Assembly (NCBI RefSeq): GCF_031456545.1
Contig: NZ_JAVDUV010000001.1
Location: forward strand, 2,170,001 to 2,234,000
Origin: Agromyces sp. 3263
GTDB lineage: Bacteria > Actinomycetota > Actinomycetes > Actinomycetales > Microbacteriaceae
Reading direction: 5' to 3'
DNA length: 64,000 nt
The notes beneath the pieces are model-generated. The model was not told the DNA's origin and did not search any database. It saw only the letters and a program-made list of their open reading frames with translations. Below, piece after piece: positions 45,394 to 55,500 of this stretch (within the stretch, counting starts at the first letter, position 1; each line of letters begins with the position of its first letter). Both the position numbers and the translations under genes were made by a program.

Positions 45394-45443
45394 GCGGTGC
45401 GGGTCGCTCGTCGGCCTCGCCTGGCCCCGTCGGCCCGCACCGC
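45394..45443 (+). terminator. Hairpin between binding-protein and permease genes
   Basis: GCGGTGCGGG (45394-45403) pairs perfectly with CCCGCACCGC (45434-45443) across a 30-base loop. Placed just after the binding-protein stop, it may reduce expression of the permease and later genes. Confidence 0.5.
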
Positions 45444-45471
45444 CCCACTCCTCATCTGAAGGAAGCGAACC

Positions 45472-46256
45472 ATGGACTGGCTCGACAACATCATCACGAC
45501 CTTCTTCGACTTCGATGCGATGCTGCAGGTGCTCCCGCAGCTGTTCGCCGTCGGACTCGTCAATACGCTGGTCATCTCGATCTGGGCGACCGTGATCGGC
45601 ATCGTCCTCGGCATGGTCATCGCCATCATGGGCATCTCGCCCTCGCGGTGGCTGCGGATCCCCGCGCGGATCTACACCGACATCTTCCGCGGGCTCCCCG
45701 CGATCCTCACGATCCTGCTCATCGGCCAGGGCTTCGCCCGGTTCAGCCAGCAGGTCTTCGGCCCCTCGCCGTACCCGCTTGGCATCCTGGCCCTCAGCCT
45801 CATTGCGAGCGCCTACATGGGGGAGATCTTCCGGGCCGGCATCCAGAGCGTCGACCGTGGTCAGCTCGAGGCCTGCCGTGCGCTCGGCATGAGCTACGGC
45901 AAGGCCATGCGGCTCGTCGTCGTGCCGCAGGGTGTCCGCCGGGTGCTCCCCGCCCTCGTCAACCAGTTCATCGCCATCGTGAAGGACTCGAGCCTCGTGT
46001 ACTTCCTGGGGCTGCTGGTGTCCGAGCGTGAGCTGTTCCGCGTCGGGCAGGATGCCGCGGTGCTGACGGGCAACCTGTCGCCGCTCGTCGCGGCCGGCCT
46101 GTTCTACCTGGCCATCACCGTGCCGCTCACGCACCTCGTGAACTACTTCGACAACCGCTTCCGCACCGGACGGCGCAAGGCTGCGCCGCCGAAGAGCGGC
46201 CTCGACGAGGTCGAGGAGCAGAACCCGACTCCGACGCTCACCTACGGAGAGAACTC

Positions 46257-46260
<4 letters not shown>
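45472..46260 (+). CDS. Amino-acid ABC transporter permease (HisM/GlnP type)
   Basis: The 262-residue protein has five membrane segments and the EAA-type loop EACRALGMSYGKAMRLVVVPQGVRRVLP near residue 140. AAGGAAG precedes the ATG. It ends in a hydrophilic tail (RRKAAPPKSGLDEVEEQNP) and overlaps the ATPase start (ATGA). Only one permease gene is present, so it probably works as a homodimer. Confidence 0.88.
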
Positions 46261-47026
<766 letters not shown>

Positions 47027-47027
<1 letters not shown>

Positions 47028-48079
47028 TGACGGATGCCGCGCGCCGTCCCATCCGCGCGGCCGTCATCGGCTTCGGCGTCTCGGGACGCATCTTCCACGC
47101 GCCGTTCCTCGCGGCGAGCCCCGACTACTCCCTCGACGTGATCGTCACGCGCGACCCGTCGCGGCGGGCGGCGGCCGCGGCGCGGCATCCGCTGGCCCGG
47201 GTCATTGCGACGCCCGAGGAGCTGTGGGCGGATGCCGCCGAGCTCGACCTCGTGGTGATCGGCTCGCCGAGCGGTACGCACGCCGGCCTCGCCGACGCGG
47301 CCCTCGACGCCGGGCTCGACGTGGTCGTCGACAAGCCGTTCGCCGTGACCGCGGAGGAAGGCCGGGCACTCATCGCCAAGGCCGAGCGCCACGGCCGGCG
47401 CCTCACCGTCTTCCAGAACCGGCGGTGGGACGGCGACTTCCTCACGCTGCGGGGGCTCGTGGATGCGGGCGCGCTCGGCGAGGTGCGCCGCTTCGAGTCG
47501 CGGTTCGAGTGGTGGCAGCCCGAGCCGGCCGCGTCGTGGAAGACGGAGGCGACAGCGCGCGAGGGCGGCGGCATCCTCTACGACCTCGGCACGCACCTCA
47601 TCGACCAGGCCATGCAGTTGTTCGGGCCGGTGCCCGACCTGTACGTCGAGCTCGGCCGCCGCCGGCCCGGGTCCGCGGCGGACGACGACGTGTTCCTCGC
47701 GCTCGAGCACGCCTCGGGCGTCACCTCGCACCTGTGGATGAGCGCCGTGGCCCCCCTCTTCGGGCCGCGGTTCCACGTGCTCGGCTCCCGTGCCGGCTAC
47801 GCGAGCTGGGGGCTCGACGTGCAGGAGCCGGCACTCCTCGCCGGCGCGCTGCCCACCGATCCCGGGTTCGGCGAGACGCCCGAGGCGCGCTGGGGCGTGC
47901 TCGGCGCCGACGGCGACACCCGCCCGGTGCCGACGAAACGCGGCGACTACGGCGAGTTCTACCGACTGCTCGCGGTCGCGCTCCGCGACGGCGGCCCCCT
48001 GCCGGTCGATCCCGCCGACGCCGTCGCGGTGCTCGAGGTGATCGAGCACGCGCACGCCGCGGCATCCGTCACCGCCTGA
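47027..48079 (+). CDS. Gfo/Idh/MocA-family dehydrogenase
   Basis: The 350-residue protein has a Rossmann N-terminus (AVIGFGVSGRIFHAPFL), VIGSPSGTHAGL, the family signature DKPFAVTAEEG with catalytic Lys, and GGGILYDLGTHLIDQAM in the second domain. The family oxidises or reduces sugars, inositols or amino-sugar-like compounds with NAD(P). ATG 47027 was preferred to the overlapping GTG because GGAGG is seven bases upstream. It lies between the transporter ATPase and a flavoenzyme, so it probably acts on the imported compound or its product. Confidence 0.88.
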
Positions 48080-48133
48080 CACCCGTCACCGCCTGACACC
48101 CGTCACCCTCAGAGACCCGTCACCCTCACGACC
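48066..48133. repeat. Four tandem 17-bp repeats across a stop codon
   Basis: The unit CCGTCACCGCCTGACAC occurs at 48066 and 48083 and in altered form at 48100 and 48117. The first copy contains the end and TGA of the Gfo/Idh/MocA gene. No function is seen; it looks like slippage expansion. Confidence 0.88.
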
Positions 48134-48164
48134 TGACTTCATGACAAGGAAGAGAACCATCAGC

Positions 48165-49340
48165 ATGCCCACCACACAGCCCACCCGCGTCGTCGTCATC
48201 GGCGGGGGAATCCTCGGCGCCTCGACCGCCGCGCACCTCGCCAGGAGCGGGGCCCAGGTGACGCTCGTCACCGCCGGATCACTCGCTGACGGGGCATCCG
48301 GCCGCTCGATCGCGTGGCTGAACTCGTCGGGCGACCGCTCGGCCGAGTACCACTACCTGCGCCTGCTCGCGCTCGACCGATACCGCACGTGGAGCGTGCG
48401 CCACCCCGAGAGCCGTGCATACCTGCGGTTCGACGGCGCGCTGAAGTGGGCCGCGCCGGGCGAGAGCTTCCGCGAGACCTTCGGGTTCGAGCGCGCCGGC
48501 GGCTACGACGCCGTCTGGCTCGAGCGCGACGAGATCGCGAAGTTCGCGCCCGACGTGAACCCCGACGCGGTCGCCGACGAGGGCGCGATCTTCAACCCCG
48601 GCGAGGGCTGGGTGAGCCTGCCCGACCTCATCGCCGCGCTGGTCGAGGAGGCCATTGCCGACGGCGCGCGCGTGATCGAGCACGCCGGCGACGCCCGCGT
48701 CGACGTGCAGGACGGCTCGGCGACCGGCGTGGTCCTCGGCGACGGCACGCGGGTCGCGGCCGATCGGGTCGTGCTCGCGACGGGCCCCGCGGTGCCGGCC
48801 CACTTGGAGGCTCTGGGGGTGATGGTTCCGGATGCCACGCCCGCGGCCTTCGTGCTCTTCACCGATCCCGTGGACGTCGAGGTGACGACCGTGCTGAACA
48901 CCCCGCGCGTCGCGGTCCGCCCGACGCCCGACGGCCGGCTCGTGCTCGACGCCGACTGGGCGGAGCAGTCGATCGTCGTCGGTGACGACGGCGCGCTCAC
49001 GGTACCCGAGGAGTCGGTGCAGGGGCTGCTCGACGAGGCGTCGAAGGTGCTCGCCGGAAGCCCGCGGCTGACCGCGCATCACGTCGGCGCAGGGCTCAAA
49101 CCGATCCCGGGCGACGGCGAGCCGGTCGTGGGCGCGGTGCCCTCGGTGGCCGGCCTGTACACCCTGTTCACCCACTCGGGCGCGACGCTCGGGCTCATCC
49201 TCGGCGAGCTCCTCGCCGAGGAGATCCTCACCGGCTCGCCGTCGCCGGTGCTGACGTCGTTCCGCCTCGACCGGTTCGGGGCGGATGCCGCGCCCGAGGC
49301 CGTGCCGACCGGCGCGTGGGCGCCGGTGCCGCAGCGATAG
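48165..49340 (+). CDS. DAO-type FAD-dependent oxidoreductase
   Basis: The 391-residue protein has VVVIGGGILGASTAAHLARSG for FAD binding, RSIAWLNSSGDRSAEYH, GWVSLPDLIAALVEEA, and the FTHSGATLGLILGELLAEEI C-terminal block of D-amino-acid oxidase/glycine oxidase relatives. The family oxidises amines, N-methyl or opine-type amino acids, and hydroxy acids. An upstream ATG at 48141 is possible, but GAAGAG before 48165 and homology favour the shorter form. It closes the operon. Confidence 0.85.
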   Translation: MPTTQPTRVVVIGGGILGASTAAHLARSGAQVTLVTAGSLADGASGRSIAWLNSSGDRSAEYHYLRLLALDRYRTWSVRHPESRAYLRFDGALKWAAPGESFRETFGFERAGGYDAVWLERDEIAKFAPDVNPDAVADEGAIFNPGEGWVSLPDLIAALVEEAIADGARVIEHAGDARVDVQDGSATGVVLGDGTRVAADRVVLATGPAVPAHLEALGVMVPDATPAAFVLFTDPVDVEVTTVLNTPRVAVRPTPDGRLVLDADWAEQSIVVGDDGALTVPEESVQGLLDEASKVLAGSPRLTAHHVGAGLKPIPGDGEPVVGAVPSVAGLYTLFTHSGATLGLILGELLAEEILTGSPSPVLTSFRLDRFGADAAPEAVPTGAWAPVPQR

Positions 49341-49349
49341 AGGTGTGAG

Positions 49350-50264
49350 TCACGCCACGGCGATGATGGTGGAACCCCGCACGCGAGGGCCGGGCGCGAA
49401 CGCCTTGGCGGCGTCGGCCAGCGATCGCACGGCGCCCACGAGGGGCTTCAGGCGCCCGTCCTGCAGGCGCCGGGCCAGCTCGGCGAGCTGCGCACGGTCG
49501 GGCTCCACGACGAAGAAGATCGCCTGGCCGTCCTCGGGTTGACGCGGTGGCGGGGCCGCGATGGTGACGATCCGCCCGCCCGGGCGCAGGACGCCGAGAG
49601 ACCGCTCGAAGACCTCGCCGCCGATGACGTCGAAGACGACCTCGACCGGGTCGAGGGTCTCGAGCCGGCCGGACTCCAGGTCGACGAACTCGTCCGCACC
49701 AAGTGCGAGGACCGAGTCCTCGTGCTCGGCGCGGCCGGTTCCGATGACCCGCGCGCCGATCTCGTGTGCGAGCTGGACGGCGATGGAACCGACCGCACCA
49801 CCCGCCCCGTGGATCAGCACGGACTGTCCCGTCTCCAGGCGGCCGTGCTGGAACAGCCCCTGCCACGACGTGAGTCCCGAGATGGGCACGGCCGCTGCCG
49901 TGACGAAGTCCACGTTCGCGGGCAGGGGCGCGAGGTTCCGCGCCTCGACCGCGGTGTACTCGGCGAGGGCGCCGTTGCGAGCCCAATCGGCCAGCCCGAA
50001 CACGCGCTGACCCACGGTGAGCCCGGTGGTGCCGTAGCCGAGTTCGACCACGACGCCCGCGAGCTCGTGGCCCGGCACGCTGGGGGTGCGGTCGCGACCG
50101 GCGCGGTCGGTCCACGTCGCGGGCCAGGTGAGCTCGCCGCTTGTGAATCCCGCGGCGTGCACGCGAACGATGACGTCGTTCTCAGCGGCGTGCGGCGAGT
50201 CGAGGTCGGTCAGGGTCATGCCCTCGACGCCGCGGCGCTGATCGGTCACGATGACGGCCTTCAT
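49350..50264 (-). CDS. NADPH-quinone-oxidoreductase-like MDR protein
   Basis: The 304-residue protein has the GroES-like N-terminal domain (PSVPGHELAGVVVELGYG, VGQRVFGLADWARNG) and Rossmann motif HGAGGAVGSIAVQLA. Zinc ligands are lacking. It should use NADPH to reduce quinones or enones. The GTACCGA array lies 148-179 bases upstream of its start on the coding strand side, which may control it. Confidence 0.82.
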   Translation of the reverse strand: MKAVIVTDQRRGVEGMTLTDLDSPHAAENDVIVRVHAAGFTSGELTWPATWTDRAGRDRTPSVPGHELAGVVVELGYGTTGLTVGQRVFGLADWARNGALAEYTAVEARNLAPLPANVDFVTAAAVPISGLTSWQGLFQHGRLETGQSVLIHGAGGAVGSIAVQLAHEIGARVIGTGRAEHEDSVLALGADEFVDLESGRLETLDPVEVVFDVIGGEVFERSLGVLRPGGRIVTIAAPPPRQPEDGQAIFFVVEPDRAQLAELARRLQDGRLKPLVGAVRSLADAAKAFAPGPRVRGSTIIAVA

Positions 50265-50401
50265 GACGTCCTCCTCAGCCTGCGCTGCGCGTCGTCTCGC
50301 CCTGCCGATCGGTCCCCGGCGGAACGTCGAACGCTACTCCTCGCCTGCATCGGCGGCAACGACTGCCGACCCGCGGCACTCGCACCGACGGATGCTCCCC
50401 G

Positions 50402-50453
50402 CTGCGAAACCGGTACCGAAGTACCGAAGTACCGAAGTACCGGACGTTCGCAG
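50402..50453. repeat. GTACCGA array, copy 2, within an inverted-repeat frame
   Basis: GGTACCGA (50412), AGTACCGA (50420, 50428) and AGTACCGG (50436) reproduce the four-unit array of 5617-5648. Here CTGCGAA (50402-50408) and TTCGCAG (50447-50453) flank it as an inverted repeat. The 268-base gap 50265-50532 holds nothing else recognisable. Confidence 0.85.
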
Positions 50454-50532
50454 AGAAGAAGGCGACTCGGCTCCGCCGGCGCGCGATGCATTCCAGCCGC
50501 GGCGCCACGCGTCGGCGCCGCGGCATCCGTCG

Positions 50533-51732
50533 TCACACCCCGACGGCGTCGTACGCGGGCAGCGGCACGTCGTGCCGGCTGCTCATGGCCTTCTCGACGA
50601 CGGTGAGCAGGGGCCGGCGCGCCGACAGGCGGATGTAGCCGTGCAGCACGCGGATGCCGAGGCGCGACTTCGGGGTCGCGAACGAGCCCGAGCCCGGCGG
50701 CAGCTCACGTCCCGCCTCGATGTGCGGCGCCATCTCGCGCTCGTACGCCGCCAGCGCTTCGACGACGTCACGGTCGGAGCGGCGGCCGAGCTCGCTCGCG
50801 AGGAGGTATGCGCCGATGAGCGCGAGCGCGGTGCCCTGGCCGCTGAGCGGTGAGGTGCAGTAGCCGGCGTCGCCGAGCAGGACGACGCGACCGCGCGAGA
50901 GCTCGGGCGTGTGCACCTGCACGAGCGCGTCGAAGTAGAACTCCGAGGTGGTGTCGAGCGCCGCCGAGAGCGCCGGCAGGTGCCACACACCGTCGGCGAG
51001 GGCCGACCGCACGAGTTGCTTCTGGGCATCGACGTCGCGGCGGTCGGGCAGGTCGTGCTCGCCGAACCACGTGACGATCGCCTTCGAGCGCCCGGGCGCG
51101 GCATCCGGCCGGATCATCACCATGCGGCGCCCGGGAAGGATGTCCATGAGGGACCAGCCGTCGAGCGGCTCGGGCTCGGGCACGTCGAAGAACGAGGTGA
51201 CCCCGCCGAGCGAACGCACGTAGTCGGCCTCCGGTCCCCACACGAGACGCCGCACCCTCGAGTGCAGGCCGTCGGCGGCGACCACGAGGTCGAACCGCTC
51301 GGGGCCGCCGTGCTCGAACGCCACGTCGACGCCGTCATCGTCGGCGCTGAGTGCGGCGATCGACTCCCCGAATCGCAGGTCCACGCGTCCGGCCACGACT
51401 TCGAAGAGCACGCGGGTGAGGTCGCCGCGCAGGATCTCGAGGTCGGCGACCGGGCCCTGGCCGCCGAACATCTCGACGCCGAGCTCGGCGAGCGTGCGGC
51501 CGCGGTCGTCGACGTAGCGCATGCCGCGCTGGGGGAGCTGCGCGGCGGTGATCGCCTCGAGCAGGCCCATGCGGGCGGCCGCCTCGCGGGAGGTGCCGCG
51601 CAGGTCGACGAGCTGCCCGCCGGGCCGCAGGTCGGGGGCGAGTTCGACGACCGTCACGTCGTGTCCGCCGTCACTGAGTGCGTGGGCCGCGGTCAGGCCG
51701 GCGATGCCGCCGCCGGAGATGAGCACCTTCAT
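50533..51732 (-). CDS. FAD-dependent aromatic-type monooxygenase
   Basis: The 399-residue protein starts with GAGGAGG before the ATG. SGGGIAGLTAAHAL binds FAD ADP, VVAADGLHSRVRRLV is the DG motif and VLLGDAGYCTSPLSGQGTALAL the GD motif of group A flavin monooxygenases (PHBH/TetX-like). It probably hydroxylates an aromatic or polyketide compound or an antibiotic. It is divergent from a TetR gene with a shared palindrome, a common arrangement for drug-inactivation genes. Confidence 0.87.
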   Translation of the reverse strand: MKVLISGGGIAGLTAAHALSDGGHDVTVVELAPDLRPGGQLVDLRGTSREAAARMGLLEAITAAQLPQRGMRYVDDRGRTLAELGVEMFGGQGPVADLEILRGDLTRVLFEVVAGRVDLRFGESIAALSADDDGVDVAFEHGGPERFDLVVAADGLHSRVRRLVWGPEADYVRSLGGVTSFFDVPEPEPLDGWSLMDILPGRRMVMIRPDAAPGRSKAIVTWFGEHDLPDRRDVDAQKQLVRSALADGVWHLPALSAALDTTSEFYFDALVQVHTPELSRGRVVLLGDAGYCTSPLSGQGTALALIGAYLLASELGRRSDRDVVEALAAYEREMAPHIEAGRELPPGSGSFATPKSRLGIRVLHGYIRLSARRPLLTVVEKAMSSRHDVPLPAYDAVGV

Positions 51733-51784
51733 GATTCCTCCTCGAAGCCGTTCGCCGCGTCTGCGGCTGCCTCGATAGTACGAG

Positions 51785-51808
51785 CGTATAAGACAAATGT
51801 CTAATACG
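51785..51808. promoter_or_regulatory. TetR-type operator between divergent genes
   Basis: A 24-bp palindrome with half-sites CGTAT-A-AGACA and TGTCT-A-ATACG around an AA centre (one mismatched pair besides the centre). A further TGTCT half-site follows at 51811. It lies 53 bases before the monooxygenase ATG and 30 before the TetR ATG. Confidence 0.85.
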
Positions 51809-51837
51809 AATGTCTGAATCACGGATAGGATGTGGGC

Positions 51838-52401
51838 ATGGGTAATCGTGAGGACCTCCTGGACGGCGCACGCCGCTGCATCATCGAGAAGGGCTACGCC
51901 CGCACCACGGCGCGCGACATCGCGGGTGCCGCCGGCGTGAGCCTCGCCGCCATCGGTTACCACTTCGGGAGCAAGGAGGCCCTGATGTCGGAGGCGCTGC
52001 TCGGCACCGGCATCCAGATCGGCGACGCGCTCGACGTCGCGCTCCGAGGCGCCCCGAAGGCCGAGCTGCTCGGGCGCATCTGGGATGCGTCGCTCACGGC
52101 GTTCGGCGACCAACGGCAGCTCCTGGCGGCGAGCATGGAGAACCTCGCCCAGATCGACCGGATCCCGGTCGTCGCCCAGCGTCTGCGCTCCGCGCAGTCG
52201 GGCGCGATCGACGGCATCGCCGAGCTGCTCGCCGAGGAGCTTCCCGGGCTCGGCGACGACGACCTGCGGGCGCTCGCCGCGTACTACTTCGCCCTCGTGA
52301 ACGGCCTGGCCGTCGTGTGGCTGATCGACCCGTCGATCGTGCCGTCGGGGGCGCAGCTCGGGCGGCTCCTGCCCCCACCCTTCGACGCGGTCGACGCCTA
52401 G
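51838..52401 (+). CDS. TetR-family repressor
   Basis: The 187-residue protein has an N-terminal TetR helix-turn-helix (ARTTARDIAGAAGVSLAAIGYHFGSKEAL) and a helical ligand domain. GGATAGGA precedes ATG 51838 by seven bases; GTG 51832 is an alternative. It probably represses the divergent monooxygenase and itself through the 51785-51808 palindrome. Confidence 0.88.
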   Translation: MGNREDLLDGARRCIIEKGYARTTARDIAGAAGVSLAAIGYHFGSKEALMSEALLGTGIQIGDALDVALRGAPKAELLGRIWDASLTAFGDQRQLLAASMENLAQIDRIPVVAQRLRSAQSGAIDGIAELLAEELPGLGDDDLRALAAYYFALVNGLAVVWLIDPSIVPSGAQLGRLLPPPFDAVDA

Positions 52402-52494
52402 GGACCACTGCGCATCGAGTTGGCTCGCCCGTCGGATCGCAGGAGGGCTTGACGCACGCGGTCCTCGCGGGCGAGGATTGAGACGATTCATCGA

Positions 52495-52506
52495 GAAAGC
52501 GCTTTC
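52495..52506. promoter_or_regulatory. LacI-type palindrome upstream of the rhamnogalacturonan lyase
   Basis: GAAAGCGCTTTC is a perfect 12-bp palindrome typical of LacI-family operators, 79 bases upstream of the lyase start. A -35-like TTGACG at 52449-52454 lies upstream; the -10 box is unclear. No LacI gene is adjacent, so the regulator is encoded elsewhere. Confidence 0.65.
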
Positions 52507-52584
52507 CCGCGTGTCTCGATCGAGTCGCCCGCGGCGAGCACGGACGCTGCCGACCAGCACAGCACACGATCGAAGGAGATCCAC

Positions 52585-55500
52585 GTGGGTCCACACGTCC
52601 GAACTGCCCGCGCGCGGCCGATCATCGCCGCGCTCGCCGGCGCCGCGCTCGTCGCCGGCGCCGCCCTGACCGCCGCCCCGGCGGCCGCCGCCGAATCCGA
52701 CGTCGATCTCGCCTTCGACTTCGGCGGTCCGGCCACGCCCGTCGCCGCCGGCTGGATCGGCGTGCACCCCGGCACCGTCTACTCCACGGCCACGGGGTAC
52801 GGCTTCACGACGGCTCCCGCCTCCAATGGCTTCCGTGATCGCGGCGGCGACGACCTCATGGCGCGCGACTTCACGATCGGCAACACGCAGGCCTTCGCGG
52901 TCGACGTGCCGAACGGTACCTACGAGGTCACGACCTGGGCCGGCGACCTGATCGCCAGCAACGGCACGAACTTCGACATCGAGGGCACCGCCTACGCCGG
53001 GCCCCGCACCACCACCGGCAATGTGCACGAGGCCTACTTCCCCGCGATCCAGGTCGCCGACGGGCAGCTGAGCATCCGGGTGACGGGCGGCGACGGCCGG
53101 ATCAACGGCATCCGCGTGCAGACGCCGCTGGCCGCACCCGCCGGGCTCGCGGCATCCGCCGTCGACGCGACGAACGAGACGATCACGCTCGGCTGGCAGT
53201 CGGTTCCGGATGCCACGGGCTACACCGTGTTCCGTGCGGCGCCCGGTGGCTCGCTCGCCGAGATCGGCACCGTGCCCGCGCCCGCCGACGGGGCGGCGCC
53301 CGCCTTCCAGGACGCCGACGTCGAGCTCGGCGAGAGCTACGACTACGCCGTCGCCACGCTCAAGGGCGACCGCACGTCGCGCCAGTCCGACCGCGTGACC
53401 GTCGCCGTGGTCGACGCGAGCGTGCCCGCCCCCGCCGTGCCCACGGGCATCGCGACCACAGCGATCGAGCGCAATTCGGTCACGCTGACGTGGACCGACG
53501 CCGGCGACGCCGTGCAGTGGAAGGTGTTCCGGTCGACGCGCGCCGACATCCCGTTCGAGCAGGTCGCCACCGTCACCGAGCCGACCTTCACCGACACCGA
53601 CGTGCTGACGACGCGCCCCTACCTCTACCAGCTCGTCGCGCAGAACGCGGGCGGTTCGTCCGCGGCATCCGCGTCGTACGCGACCGAGGTCGCGACCACG
53701 CTCGTACGCCAGGTCGAGTACCTCGACCGCGCGCCCGTCGCCGTGAAGACCGACGAGGGCGTCTACCTCGGCTGGCGTCTGCTGGGACTCGACGACCGCG
53801 ACCTCGGCTTCAACGTGTATCGCGACGGCGTCCGCCTCACCGACGAGCCCATCACCGACACGACGAACTACGTCGACGCCGACGGCACCGCCGACTCGAC
53901 GTACCTCGTCACCGCGCTGCAGGGCGAGGGCGACACGGCCCGCGAGGTCACCGTCGCCGACGACTTCGGCGTGTGGAGCGACCAGTTCCTCGACATCCCG
54001 CTGAACAAGCCGACCGACGCGGTGCTGCCCGACGGCAAGACCGTCACCTACTGGCCGGGCGACGGCACGGTCGGCGACGTCGACGGCGACGGGGAGTACG
54101 AGCTCGTGTTCCTCTGGAGCCCGTCGATCTCGAAGGACAACTCGCAGTCGGGCTACACCGGCAAGGTGTACGCCGAGGCCGTGGAGTTCGACGGCACGAG
54201 CCTGTGGCGGATCGACCTCGGCGTGAACATCCGCGCCGGTGCGCACTACACGCAGCTCGAGGTGTTCGACTTCGACGGCGACGGCCGCTCGGAGGTCGCG
54301 TTCAAGACCGCCGACGGCACGGTCGACGGCGTCGGCAACGTGATCGGCGACGCGACGAAGGACTACCGGAACGCGTCGGGCTACATCCTGAGCGGACCCG
54401 AGTACCTCACCGTCTTCGACGGGCAGACCGGCGCGGCGATCGACACGGTCGACTATGTCCCCGGCCGCGGGTCGGTCAGCGCGTGGGGTGATGCGTACGG
54501 CAACCGCGTCGACCGGTTCCTCGCGGGCGTGGCCTACCTCGACGGCGAGCACCCCTCGCTCATCACGAGCCGCGGCTACTACACGCGCACCGTGATCGCC
54601 GCGTGGGACCTCGTCGGCGGCGAGCTCGTGCAGCGCTGGACGTTCGACTCGGATGTCGCGGGCAAGACGTACGAGGGGCAGGGCAACCACCAGTTCATCC
54701 CCGCCGACGTCGACCGCGACGGCCTCGACGAGATCGTCTTCGGCGCGATGACCATCGACGACGACGGCACGCCGCTCTACAACACGCGACTGTTCCACGG
54801 TGACGCGCTGCACGTCGGCGACTTCGTCACCGACCGTCCCGGCCTCGAGAGCTTCGGGGTGCACGAGGACGTCTCGGGCAACGGCGGCATCGGTGCGACC
54901 ATGCGCGACGCCGAGACGGGCGCGGTGCTCTGGTCGACGAAGGCCACGAAGGACACCGGTCGCGGCCTCGCAGCCGACATCGACCCGGCACATCCGGGCG
55001 CCGAGGCGTGGAACATCGGCGGCGACGCCGCGTGGAACTCGCCCGTCGGCACGCTGAAGTCCGCCGACGGCGAGGTGCTCTCCACCGACATCCCGGCGGC
55101 GAACTTCGTCACCTGGTGGGACGGCGACCCGCTGCGCGAGATCACCGACCACGACTACTCCGAGGCGAACGCCTCGGGCGTGCCGACGATCTCGAAGTGG
55201 GACCCGGCGGCCGAGAAGGAGGTCGAGCTGCTGCGCCTCGACGGCACCCTCACGAACAACACCACGAAGGGCAACCCGGTGCTGCAGGCCGACCTGTTCG
55301 GCGACTGGCGCGAGGAGCTCGCCGTGCGGCTGGCCGACGGCAGCGGCATCCGCATCTACACGACAACGGATGCCACGGACACGCGCATCCCGACGCTGAT
55401 GCACGACGCGCAGTACCGCGTGGGCGTGGCCGGGCAGAACTCGGCGTACAACCAGCCGCCGAACCCGTCGTTCTTCATCGGCGAGGGCATGGCGGAGCCG

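Noticed and set aside
48066..48133. A short CRISPR-like array
   Set aside because: Units are contiguous 17-mers without spacers, and there are no cas genes.
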